Of a stretch of DNA of 64,000 bases, positions 44,457-56,400 are shown in pieces. The stretch's first letter is position 1, and every line of letters starts with the position of its first letter. The translations under genes were made by a program, and so were the position numbers. The stretch is taken from the NCBI GenBank assembly GCA_021292105.1, contig CM037874.1, positions 7,552,678-7,616,677 of the forward strand. The letters run 5' to 3'. The notes under the pieces are model-generated. The model did no database searches. It worked only from the letters and a program-made list of their open reading frames with translations, and had not been told where the DNA came from. This DNA is from Anadara kagoshimensis. Taxonomy: Eukaryota > Mollusca > Bivalvia > Arcoida > Arcidae.

Positions 44457-47400
44457 TATCAAGTCACTTTCTTAAAACAAGCATCAACATTCAGATGTAA
44501 TGTGGGACTAGGTGTGTAAGAAATATAAATTGTAATTTGTAATGATAACTTAAAAGTCAGTAAATTGTAGAAATTCACTTTGGTAATGGAATTGAAAATG
44601 TACCACATGATGCCTCATAATGTCTGTATTGTGTAAACCAGTTATTTCACTTGGATGTGGAATTGTAAAAGTTGACATTTTCCTGTATAAACATTTCCTA
44701 CTAAAACATTTATCCATAAAATTACATACTAATATAAAAAGGTTTTGATCATGTGGTACACTGACAAATTCCAGAACAACAAATGGAAATTTGTATACAT
44801 TTTGTACCTGTAATCCCAACATTTTGTATTATTTTTGGTTTTTTTTTTTAACTGTACATTTTTCTGTAACCAATGCTTTTGTGTTGCTGCAGTCTATTTA
44901 TAACAAAGAATTCTTATGTTTTACTATTCCAGAGTTGAAAATAACGGACAGCCCAAGTTGAAAACTTTTAGTTAGAACTTTGTCTCTTAAGCAGGGCTTG
45001 CTATAATTTACTCAGATGAATTTGCATGGTTGTATTTAAGATTTTTAAAACAAGCATATAGTTGGGCTGGCTAAACTTTTGACAAGTTCAAAACCCTGCC
45101 ATTAAAATTTCTACTTTATTATACATATTCAGCATCTTTTGTCCTATATGTGCTGTTATATAAGTTTTTTCCCAAATAGTGGTGCATATAACCAGTTATT
45201 TCAAAATTTTTGAAATGTTCACCTTGAAATAAAAGAAATTCCGTAGAAATCTCCGACAGTTGATTTTGAGCCAGTGATGAACCCTATCAAATTCATTTTT
45301 TAAAATATTATCATTTCAAATCGGTAAAAAACAGTGCATGGGTGTTGAAGTCCAAGCCACTTGGTACTATAATGCAGTGGGTCTCACTGCTGTACCACAT
45401 GATCAATATCCCTTAACGTTTGTGCAGAATGTTTTTGAAAACATTTTTGATGGGAATTCTTGGAATAACGTCGTTTTGACAGAAAAAAATTACCTGAAAT
45501 GATTCCATATCCAATGGAAATTTAGTTTTGCACGAATGTTAGTGGGTATCATGTAGTATGATGGCGAACCAAATTTATTCATATGCCACATGTATATACT
45601 TCCTACTGTTAGTATGGAAATGTCATATGTATAACATACTTTGTGCTGGCTATAAAAAGCTGACTAGATCAGATCCATCACACATTAATATTATTTTTAT
45701 TGGAAACTGTCACAACATAGTGTGGTTCTATAATGCCATATCTAAAAAAAAATGCAGATGTTGGGCAGTGTCCCATGGTGCATGTGGGTACATTTTATTG
45801 GATAGAAAAAAGTTAGAGACCATATTTTAATACATGATGTTGGACTATTCAAGCATTGTTTGATGTGGTAGATCTACATAATCATGTGTGTGTGCATTGT
45901 TTTGAAGGCTGCTTATTTTAAACTTGATATAAAACTTCTATATTACAGCTTGTACATGTATATAGACTCTTAACAATTTTAACATTGATTGCTTACCAGT
46001 AAACATGTACAGTATGCCTGTTGTTTACCACCACATCAGATATCCAGATAATATATAATCATAATATGATTCATAAAGCTTTTTTTAATTTCTTTATTGC
46101 TCCAGTATAAGATCAGCAAGTTATTATAATCATGTCTAGTTTACTCAACATACCGGTACTCGACATTCACCTCAGTCGGTCATTGTTATAAAATCTGTTA
46201 AAATATATCCTGGTCAAACTCTTTTTAAAATAGGGAGATGTTTTCATGAATGAAACTAAAACTAAAACTCAAGGGTTTGTTAAAACTCTAGTTTATGCAC
46301 ATTTCAGTGAACTCTACAATAATACAAAACCTCTTGTTGGACATACTGGTACTGGTATATTCTATTTAAAAGCTCAGATTCTTTTTTGTAAATCAAGTGT
46401 TCAGTGAATTAGTGAAATATACTATAAAGTGTATGACTAGTGAAATAAGTAAGGTTGAAATTATCAAAAAGGTAAATTTATGAAGAAAATGTATGTGTTA
46501 CATATCATGGTGTCAGCTGTTAGTTATTATGTATTTTGGCTTTATGCTTTTATAGTTGTTAAGTGCTATTGTTTTGTTTTGTTGTTGTTAAAATTGTCTC
46601 TGGTGTATTTTAGAATCAAAAAAGTGCTATAGGTTGATCCAATTCTTGACACAGGTATATTTATATTTAAAGAATCATTAAAACTTTATATTAATAAACA
46701 AAATTCTTCTTTTTTAAGACAGATTGACATTGTAAGTGTAATCTGTATCTTATTTCTTCTAAGTGACATAGGAATTAACTGATGTATTAAACAAAGGATT
46801 CAGAAACAATGGTTGCAGCTATTATGGTAGACAAACAACATTGACCTGTCCGCTTGACCTTTAATTTAAATATTTTTTATGAACAAGTACATTTACATAT
46901 ACAGAACACTAATGTTTAACTTGTCTTCATATCACTTGACCTGTGCATTGTGTACGTATTATGGTAACTTCGAATTCTAACACTACCTATGTACTGGGTG
47001 GACTTTCCTATATAATATTTATAATGAAGGTCAAACCGACAGGTCAGTGTTGTTTGACTATAATTTAGATCTTTTCCCACTCATTATTTTATTGATATTG
47101 TTGTGTACCATGACTTGGTGGAACTTGTATATTCCTCCATTTTCAAAGATTACTAGAAATAAAAATTATAACCATATTAGATAAGACATAACTTGGCTCA
47201 ACTGGTGTCTTCCTTCATTTCCAAGATCACTGATTTTGAAAAATAAAAATATCAGTATTTGAAAGTTTCTGTATTTATGTATATTTTTTTTAATTGACAT
47301 GTTTATTGATTGCTATATTAATTTAGATCTGCAACATATATTTTTATTCTTCTTATATAGACTTACAGTGTATCCTGCGAGCATCCGAATAAATGATGCA

Positions 47401-48130
47401 TCAATTCATGGGACCAAAATAAAAATTTATCTGTGATTTTAACATTTACAATGTACTGATTATATACAAGTAAAAGGTTGGCTAACACATATTGTAACCA
47501 TGGAAGTTTTTTTCCACAATTATATTTTGCATACCAATTTACTGAATTTTTAATTTTATTCTTAAAAAGGAAATGATATATTGAAGTACTTGTTTAGTAA
47601 GCTTCACCATCATGATAAAATTGACTCTCCAGCTTTTAGATTTGAATAAAAATTAATTTTCATAAAGATGGTTTTAGTGTGAACCCATAGCTTATGGTTG
47701 TATGGACAATAATTAGTAAAATTTATAAGACAATATTGAGAGACAGATTTTAGAGTTGAGATCTCTGAGGATGTGTATTATCTTGATTGTTTTTGATGTA
47801 ATTCCAGTTATATTTTTTTATGTAATTATTATTATTGAAATCATTCCAGCTTTGTTTATTGGTATAGGAAGATCTGATTTGTAACACTTCTACACTTGTT
47901 TCGGAAATCTTTTTTGTATATCCATTGTCTTGCTTTCTAAACGAAAATAAAACTTTATTTTGATAAAGTTAACACAAGTCTTTATTTATTTATTCGCTCA
48001 TCTTTTCAAAGTTTACAAGAGATTATGCTGTACCTTTTACATAGATATAGGCATCTGATATTAATTTTTAATGGACTTAGTATGCAGATGAGCCACTCTC
48101 TTTAACGGTGCCTGTTTATACAGTGATAAA
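44457..48130 (+). other. Probable long 3' UTR of the ADF gene and downstream DNA
   Basis: No gene is seen in this stretch. Polyadenylation hexamers AATAAA lie at 45226, 46697, 47386 and about 47944; the last is followed by a T/GT-rich region, so the transcript may run as far as about 47970 or stop earlier. A MITE copy lies at 45377-45572. Which hexamer is used cannot be decided here. Confidence 0.45.
45377..45572. mobile_element. MITE family B, copy
   Basis: The ends GTGGGTCTCACTGCTGTACC and the reverse-complement-like GTAGTATGATGGCGAACC frame an interior with CTTAACGTTTGTGCAGAATG and GATTCCATATCCAATGGAAA. Related copies lie at about 53968, 56757, 60841 and, more diverged, 62378 and 62650. 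Confidence 0.7.
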
Positions 48131-48164
48131 TTATGATGTTCTTTTTTTATGATTGATTCATTAA

Positions 48165-48382
48165 TTGAATGGGGTTTCACTCATATTGAGACATCACCAG
48201 CTGTAAGCGAAGTAGCAGAGATTATTACCTTTGCAGTGCACTCAGGTGCATTTTTTAATGCCAAGTGCCTTGCTAAAGAAGATTCACTGCCTATTTTCAA
48301 GTCTGTGCCAGATCTGGCCAGGGATTCAAACTCACAACCTCCCATATATGAAACGAGCACTCTACCAACTGAGCTACCATAG
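48165..48382 (-). repeat. tRNA-derived SINE
   Basis: On minus it has GGTAGCTCAGTTGGTAGAGT (A box) and TTGTGAGTTTGAATCCCTGG (B box), followed by a body like 11800-12127 (GAAAATAGGCAGTGAATC, AAGGCACTTGGCATT). The 3' part (ATAATCTCTGCTACTTCGC, AGCTGGTGATGTCTC) shows it is nearly complete. Confidence 0.75.
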
Positions 48383-48715
48383 TGTTATCTCCTTTTTTGT
48401 GATAATTATTCAGTTTGTCAGACACATTTCCATGAGATACGACACATTATGCAACATATATGCCAAACTTTTACTTTATTTATATAATAAAGTTCTTTTC
48501 TGCTCTTTTCTTGAGATGAAAATTGAACAGAGTGCAAAGTAAAAGTGATTTATGCCAAAGTCAAAATTTTCCACTTATATTGAGATGTTAAAGTCTTAAG
48601 ATGCTGGAGGAAGTCGAGTTGTTCAGTTCAGGGATAGTTAGGTAACACAGAGAAAATCACTGCCTTTCAGCAAAGAAAGAGACTAGGGTCTGCCAGAGTA
48701 AGTTTTGATTGATTT

Positions 48716-49026
48716 AATGGGGTTTTATGTTTGAGTCAAGAATGTTTTACTTATATTGAGAAGTCACCAGCTATATGTGAAGTGGCAGAAAACTTTACCT
48801 TTGCAGTGCACCCAAGGCAATATGCACAGAGGGTTTTTTACATGCCACAGGCATAAATTTTTAAGGTCTCTTCTGAAGGACCCAGTGACTTTTATTTCTA
48901 AATGGCGAGTACTTGCCAAAAGAACATTAGCTACTGTATTTATGTCTTGATCAGACATAGCCGGGGTTTGAACCTAAGACCTCCCACATATGAAGCAAGA
49001 ACTCTATAAAATTGATCTACCATAGT
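48716..49026 (-). repeat. tRNA-derived SINE, second adjacent copy
   Basis: Same family and strand as the copy at 48165. On minus: ATGGTAGATCAATTTTATAG (decayed A box), GAGGTCTTAGGTTCAAACCC (B box) and the tail AGCTGGTGACTTCTCAATA. More diverged than its neighbour. Confidence 0.7.
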
Positions 49027-49335
49027 GGTGATAATAAGTTTCGAACGTGGACGACTAGAGGCCTTGTGGAGCTATTAATGTAGACTATTTAGCAACAGAG
49101 GTCCCTACACTGAAATCGGTAGCATAATTAAATATACATGTACTTTGCAAAAACTAGAAGAATTAAAGAAAGCACCACCAATAGACAAAAGATGAGACAA
49201 ACAACATACCAGATTTGTACACGATACATTGAAGGGTAATATTTGGAGATGTACAGGAATTCTATTTTGGATAGTTTCTGTCTACTGTTAACAACAGGTA
49301 AAAGTACCGTTGACGGCAATGTGACCAGGTACTCT

Positions 49336-49640
49336 AAAGCATGTGCCTAGGAACAAAGCATCTCTAATGACCTAGGTTCAAATCCCACTAAAGCATGTGC
49401 CTAGGAACAAAGCATCTTTAATGACCAAGGTTCAAATCCCACTCGGGACTGAGCCTAGTGTGAGAAAGTTTGTCAGTTGCTTGCCAAACATTGGGGTTTT
49501 TCTCTGGATACTCTGATTTTCTCCACCATATATGTACATAAAACTCTACTCTATTCCTTGATAGCAATATATTGTTGGGTTTTCCAGACAGGTTCTACAC
49601 TCTAGCCATGTGCCTCCTTTGACAAAGAGATGCAGATTTA
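49336..49640 (+). repeat. tRNA-like SINE with duplicated head
   Basis: A 55-bp head (AAAGCATGTGCCTAGGAACA to GGTTCAAATCCCAC) is present twice in tandem, at about 49337 and 49389, each with a B-box-like GGTTCAAATCCC. A common body follows: GAGAAAGTTTGTCAGTTGC, CAAACATTGGGGTTTTTC. Confidence 0.65.
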
Positions 49641-51076
49641 CAGTCGTGTCCTTTTAAGTCTTGAAGTTAGTTTGTAAGCATGACATTAAGCATTGAAAAA
49701 ATGGACACCAGACTAGGATTGTAAAATATCAATGAAAGTACCAATATGATATAATCATATGATTGGTTTAGTTTCATACACTACTTATACATTATGTTTA
49801 CCCAGGGTACCTTGTGTTACTATATAGTATTACCTTGGAAAGTAAAGAAAGTAAGCTCAAACACAATCATCAAAGACAGTACTAAAGTAGCACAGGTCCC
49901 TCAGGTAAACAAAACATTATTTAATTCCTGACAGACCCCAGTTTCACAATCATTCCTTAACAAAGATTTTCCTTAACTTAAATTTAGCAGATTTTGGCAA
50001 TCTTTATCGAAGCTACTAGGAAACATTTGTGATAAAACTTTGTGTAAATATTGTAAGCTTGAAATGACACCTTAAATTCCCAAATACATTGTATCTTTGA
50101 AAAATAAGAAAATTATTAAGAATTCAACTTTGCCAGATTTAAGTTAGGGAAAAATTGTAACACTGGGGCCAGGCACTTAACTAAATAGAACAATATCAAT
50201 ATTGTTCAAATACATTATGTTGGGACAAAATCTTTTGTAGGATCCAAATCTTCATTCATATTTTACATCCAGTGGCTTTTTGGAAAATAAATAGATATTC
50301 CATAATTATTTTGGAGAAATATAGACCTATGATATACGAGTCTCTGCATAGTATGTATTGGAGCAGTACAATGATTTTCACATTGCCCTAATTAACGTAG
50401 ATGATACAATAGGCACCTATAAACATGCTTAGGGTTAACTTTTTAAAGAAAAGTTATCTTATGCATGAGGTGGTTCATTTGAAGCCACTGAAACTTCGAT
50501 ATGCATTCACCTGGTGGTTTAGGACATTCATACATAAATCTTGGGAGTGGAGTGGGGAAATAAGAGGTTTAAACCCCAGTCGAGATACTTTCACTTATAG
50601 CAAGGCAATCAATTCATTGATGATAGAAGAAACCGGAGAAACCATTAACTTTTTGAGAGCATGCCACCATTTTTCAAATTAGGATCTGCCCCGAGTGTCA
50701 TTCCATCCTAGGTGGTGAGATATGATGTGATCTGTAAGTCTATAGTTTAGGTCACTTGAGGATCCTTCATTAATTTTTTGCCTCTACTAATGACTTGAAC
50801 ATTGCAACTGACAAGTACAATATATCATGTGGTGTGACATGATAATCTACAGCAATGCTGGAAAGCACTTCAATTCACCACAAATATACAACTATTACAA
50901 CTAAGATCAAGAATACATGCATAAAACATGCACCACAATCTTCATCCTATTTATGCAAAGAAAACCATTGGAGTCAAAGTAGCTATGTAGCCCAGTAATG
51001 GAATGGATCCAGTTGAAAAATAAATAGGTTAGCAAAAGAAACAACCACACATAAATACATTTGTACTTATTTTGTT
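49641..51076. other. Intergenic, between SINEs and the ASPHD-like gene
   Basis: At about 50510-50690 the plus strand has a SINE-like piece (CCTGGTGGTTTAGGACATTC, GGTTTAAACCCCAGTCGAG). Otherwise I see nothing supportable. The 85-codon frame at 50425-50682 runs through that piece and has no domain content. Confidence 0.4.
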
Positions 51077-51082
51077 TTTATT
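51077..51082 (-). terminator. Polyadenylation hexamer of the ASPHD-like gene
   Basis: AATAAA on minus, 18 bases past the stop codon at 51100-51102. It is the nearest signal and would give a very short 3' UTR; a more distant site is possible. Confidence 0.5.
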
Positions 51083-51099
51083 AAATATCTCCACACAGA

Positions 51100-52957
51100 T
51101 TAGTTTCTTTTTGGTGCAAAAATAAAATCTATAGCTTCTTTTTCATCAGGAGTTACTTCTGGATTCCATAGGTCAACCATTAGTACTGCCCTTATTCCAT
51201 TACCATCAGTGTCACATTTATCTACGCTACTGTATTTTACACTGTGTAAGAATGAGTCATCAAATATCAAACATTTTCCACAATTCCATTCTCTTGTCTC
51301 TCCATTCACAGTTAACTTACAACTAGATGGCGTAATTAAACCTTAAAATAAAAAGTAAAACAAAACTAATTTAAAACTTCCAATGGAGGTTATAAGAATA
51401 TTCCCCAATTCCTTATTTTATAAAACAAAATGGTCAACTTTATAAGATTATGGTTAAGTTCAAACTTAACATGGTAATAAAGTGTTTTTTGTTTCTACAT
51501 TATCTGCACTAATGGAAGTAGTTCACTTTATAGCATTAGTATTGCATTCTTTAGAAATGGATCGACCTAATAAACAGATCTAAGAGTGGCAAAGTTTCAC
51601 TATTTTCTGTGCATAAGGTGGTAAGTATAATAGATACAGGTATGATATAGTAGAGGCTTCAGATAAGAAAATAAAAGCGGAGTTCCAAGGAAACCAGACA
51701 AGATAGTAAAGTGCAAAATATTAAATTAACATGCAAATAAAAAACATATTATACCCATATATAAAATGTCGCTACCACATCAATATTGTTGAAGTTTTTG
51801 TGATATGTTTTGATAAAATCAATGTTGCAGAGAAAAAGTTCTTGCTTTTGTGAATAAAGAATCAAAATCAAGCAGTCCATGTAAGGATTGAAGCAAAACA
51901 TGTCATGTGTAAAAAGTCTCATGTTTTTAACATTATAATACAAATGCACAGTCACAGGAATTAGTTAGGGTCATTTACTAAATTACTTATCAGGCCAATT
52001 AAGATTAATTCCTAGATTTTCACCATTTTTTCTTTTCAAAATTGGGGTGGGGGAAGGGAATTTTATTTTTCATTTTCAGATTTATAAGAAATAACGGATG
52101 ATATGACAACAAAAAGTGCCTGAAAGAAATTTTATTAAAGAACATGACAAAAATAAACAAATAAAAAAATTTGGGGTGGACGGGGATGAAAATCTAGGAA
52201 TTAATTTGATATGGCCTTACCAATTACTCCTACCTAAATGGCATCTTGATCTTACATTTGTTGGACCATAATGTTCAGTGATAAAAGTCTCTGGTTCAAT
52301 TACGGAAAAGGCAACATTGCTAAACACATTGTTTTTCATAACTGATGGTAACGATGAAACTAAATTAAATGTTACTGGACAGAGTTTACAGTTTGTTGTA
52401 ATAATGCACCCTTGATTTATTAAATGACAAACACGCCATCTTCCATTTGGGGTGTCATTTAAAAGCCACTTGGCTTCTTCACTCTCATATAATTTTTCAA
52501 ATTCTTCAAAAATACAATTAAAATTTGTCTCGAGAATAGATTTATCATCCTTAAAATATTCTTTTTCAAACCACCAAGAAACTGATTCTGTTTCTAAAAG
52601 TCTAAATACTTCAGGATTTTGTTCAGATCTAGATTTTTGTGAACTAGATTTATTTACATTTTTCACAATCTCTGTGTGAACTTCCTTCTTATCAATCAAT
52701 GATTGTTCAATACGGAATATGTTAATGTGTTGATGTAATTTCTGTAGCCGTTTTAATCTTATTTTGGCACTTGTCAATATTTCTCTGTAAAGTGTGCATC
52801 TCGCACAGTTTGGATTTTTACATTTACTATAATAAATTGATGGATCATCTACGCCACTATTCTTAAATCTTTTAAACAACATAATCAAAAATGCGGATGC
52901 TATAACAACGGTTACAATACATGAAGCGCACCACGCAAAATCAAAATCACTAAACAT
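51100..52957 (-). CDS. Aspartate beta-hydroxylase domain protein (ASPHD type)
   Basis: Two exons on minus, 52957-52234 and 51341-51100, join in phase 1 (G plus GT makes Gly) to give 321 residues. Residues 8-27 (WCASCIVTVVIASAFLIMLF) are a membrane anchor. A conserved CKNPNCARC follows at about 47-55, and the AspH domain from about 115 on. The iron and 2-oxoglutarate site is visible: GPTNVRSRCHLGL holds the first His, CLIFDDSFLHSVKY the second, and GIRAVLMVDLWNP the Arg that binds 2-oxoglutarate. Family members hydroxylate Asp/Asn side chains in a 2-oxoglutarate/Fe(II)-dependent way; the substrate of the ASPHD group is not known to me. Length, the single anchor and the absence of the TPR and calsequestrin-like regions of full ASPH fit ASPHD1/2. 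It is head-to-head with the dynein gene. Confidence 0.9.
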
Positions 52958-53455
52958 TTCCTACTTTCACTTTCAACCTATGGGCGCGGACATGTTTGCT
53001 GTGTGTCGGTTAAGTCCGTCAACTTCCGCCATGAAATTACAAATAATAAAGATTATTATTGAGTATTTTTAGAATCAAATATCAAGATCATACGTGTTAT
53101 TTATAAAAAAATCATTCAGAAATACAGTATTAGAAAAATTAAAAAATTATTCATTTTTTATGTCGAGATTGACGAGATGTTGTCAAGAGATACATGTGTA
53201 AACAATATGGCGACTGTTTGAAAACTTTGCAAAGTGCCCCTGCTTGTCTTATATTTTTAGTTGCAGGCATAGAAGATATCCCGTTTTTTGTAAAAACTAA
53301 AGGGAATCGTTAAGATTATTTGTTTTGGAATATTTTGAGTGGAAGTCGCTTATTATATATTTTGTGGTGGAATCGTTTCCCCACATTAGAACAGGTAGTT
53401 GCAAGGACCAAGGTGACACATAAAAGAGAATGCACTAGGATAAAGAACCAATAAA
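52958..53455. promoter_or_regulatory. Bidirectional promoter interval
   Basis: The start codons of the ASPHD-like gene (minus) and the dynein gene (plus) are 498 bases apart with no repeat between them. The stretch is AT-rich with a more mixed part next to 52958 (GGGCGCGGACATGTTTGCTG). I recognise no TATA box at a convincing place; transcription starts are not determinable. Shared regulation is inference from the arrangement. Confidence 0.55.
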
Positions 53456-56400
53456 ATGGATGATCCAAGGTTTGAATGGATCAAAGACCAAGTGAATTTG
53501 GCACTTAATATAAAAGAAAATGAAGTTTTCGATGATCTTTTGGAAAGAGATGACGGTCTTTATGAACGGCAACTTGGTAAATTTTTGAATGACACTCCTG
53601 AAGAAGAGGAATCTTCACTTTTATTTTATAAGATTATCAGAGAAGAAGAGGAAGAAGTAGAAGTAGAATGTGGTATGATGATTATTTACTCCTCTCTTTC
53701 ATCTATAAGATAGTGTAGCCTGAGTGAGGTGAGGAAGTGGATTTTTTAAGTGTTTCCTCCTTCCTACCAGACTTTCTAGTCTGATGGTAGAATGCTCACT
53801 TTTCACACTTGAGGGACAGGTTGGTTCTCAGCCAGAGCATTTTTTCTGATGTTTTCCTCCCTCCTGTTCTTCAAGTTCTCAATGTGCCAAATGACACTGT
53901 AATCTCTCTTGTACAGTAGTTTGGATATCATTCTGGTAAAATTTCTCTCAGTAAAATCCCTCCTGTTACAACAGATTTTATCATTCTACCAAGTGATCAA
54001 CACCCCTAAATACATTTGTGCAAAAGTTTACATTGCCAATTTCGGAATAACATCATCTTTTTTGTATGAAAAACATGAATTGATATGATTCCATATCCAA
54101 ATGAAATTATGGTTCCACACAAAATGTTAGGGAGTATCATGTGGCACAATGAGAACTCAATTGTACAGAAATTTGTAAAATATGCTAATAATGTGATTTT
54201 TCAACATTTTTCAACATTTTTTTGTAATATCCATTGTCTGGACAATTGGACATACAGGACATATGTATGTTCTGTGCTGTGTGATAACACAAACTATTTA
54301 CTAAGACTGAAAAACCGAGGTCCAATGTGTCACTGCATTCTAAAGAAGCATCAGTAGTCTGAGTAGAATGTAGATGTCCAACAATTGTTTTGAGGAGACT
54401 CATATGTTCTCAGGACCCTACCTGAGAATGTTGGCACCTTTACATTCATTCTTACATGTACTTTACATACATGTATGTGTCTATTATTTGGTATGTACTG
54501 GGTTAGGTTCTAGGTTTAATTGTTGATTCAGAGCTGCACTGTTTTGTACTGCTGAGAAATAAAATTAAAATTGTAAAAAAAGGAGTACCAGTAATTTACC
54601 TCTGGCCACTACAGAGGATGGTTAATTACTTATAAGTGACTTAACAAACAAAACGTATAGTAAACAGCATATTAATTTTATTTAATATATTATACAGAGC
54701 CTGAAATACCAGATATTGAAGAAGAGGAAGAAGCTGCAGAGGGAGAAGGAGGAGATCAACAAGGAGAAGGAGATGGAGCGGATGCTCCAGCTGAACAGCC
54801 ACTCCCAGTATCCTCCCCAACGGGTACAGGTGATGATGAAGAAAGTCAAAGAAAAGGTAGTGTTCCTTATGCAATTTTGGGGTTTTTAAATTAATATTCA
54901 ATCGAGAAAATATGAAATATTTCATTTGGTTTGTTTGTGTGTGCCTTTAGCATTATATAATTTCATACAGCAATACCTAAATCATATTATATTAACAACA
55001 AGATTTTTTTATTTGCAAAACAAAATATTAATACATTTATAGAAATTTTGGATGAAGTGCAAATGTCTCATACTATTCCTGGCTGAAAAGTGTCTTCAAA
55101 AAGACCAACTGATAGTATTTATAAATTTTGATAGAATAAAAACCTTACTCTATGTAATATTATTTTAGTATCTGGAAAAAAGAAGAGAAAGGGTAAAGAT
55201 ACACCATCAGATGAAAAAGCAGATGGAGCCACAGAGGACGGAAAGACCCCAGTTCCTGATGGTGAAAAATCAGAAGCAGGTGATGGTGGTGGTGAAGATG
55301 GTGATGGTGAAGGCCAGGGTGAAGACGGTGAAGAAAATAAAATGCCCAAAACTGTAAGTGATTTAGATTTTTAAATGAATTGATCAAGTGAATGAATGGA
55401 TGGATAAATGGTTAAATAGGTGGCAATGGCCCTGTTGTACATTACTTGATGTGATGGACTATACATCAATCATCACAGCTCTTGCAGGTGTCCAGGGCTT
55501 AGTTACATTTTCTACCATAATAAACTTATTTCACCCACATTTAACTCTTATCTAAAATGATGAAAAAATCATTCTTTATATTGAGTGACTTTATCTAGCC
55601 AACATATGCTAAACTTCCCTTGCAGGGCTCTCTTTCTCTCTTGCTCTTATTTTAATGGGACCAGCACCCTTGCAATTAATATGGGAAAAAAGCAACATAA
55701 TGGTCAAAATTGTTAAAAAGAAAACTTCCAAATATACTGGTTTTAGAGCTGAAATTTTTAAAATAGTGAAAATTGGCAAAGTAACTGTGAAAAAAACAAG
55801 TAGATTTTGAATTGTGAATTGGACAAAATATCGACCCAAAAATGACCCAGTAAGAGACCTGCCTTGTATGTACTCATGTTTCTTATCTGAGTTTTATATG
55901 TTAAACATGTACTTATTACATTTTTCATCTTTTTCTTCCAGAAAATAGTCATACAGAAAGTGATGAAGACATATCTCTACATGTGTTATACACATTTACC
56001 AGAAGAAGTAGCAGAACAGGACAGTGTATATTTCCTACGTAACACACAAGGAATGGTGCCATTACCAAATAGTCTAGAAGAGGCCAATGAGACACTACCA
56101 GCTTACTTTGAGATTGGTCTTCTTAATGGTCATTCTTTGGTCATGTTGGAACAAGTTATAACACAGGTATGTTTATACACAACATTTTAAAATCTAAACA
56201 GTAAAACCAGACTCTTTTTAATTTGTTTCCCGTTTCTGAATGTATGGTAATAAAATTAAGTAATAACTAATAACCAACATCTACCCTTAGTATTTCTCAT
56301 CAAATAATAATCAGGTCATAGTTCACATATGGAAAGAATATGTCATCATGTAGCAAATATTCTAACATGACTTAAATGAATTAAAGCACTGAAATGAATG

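Noticed and set aside
45558-45830. 90-codon plus frame
   Set aside because: Starts in a MITE copy and runs through probable 3' UTR; no motif.
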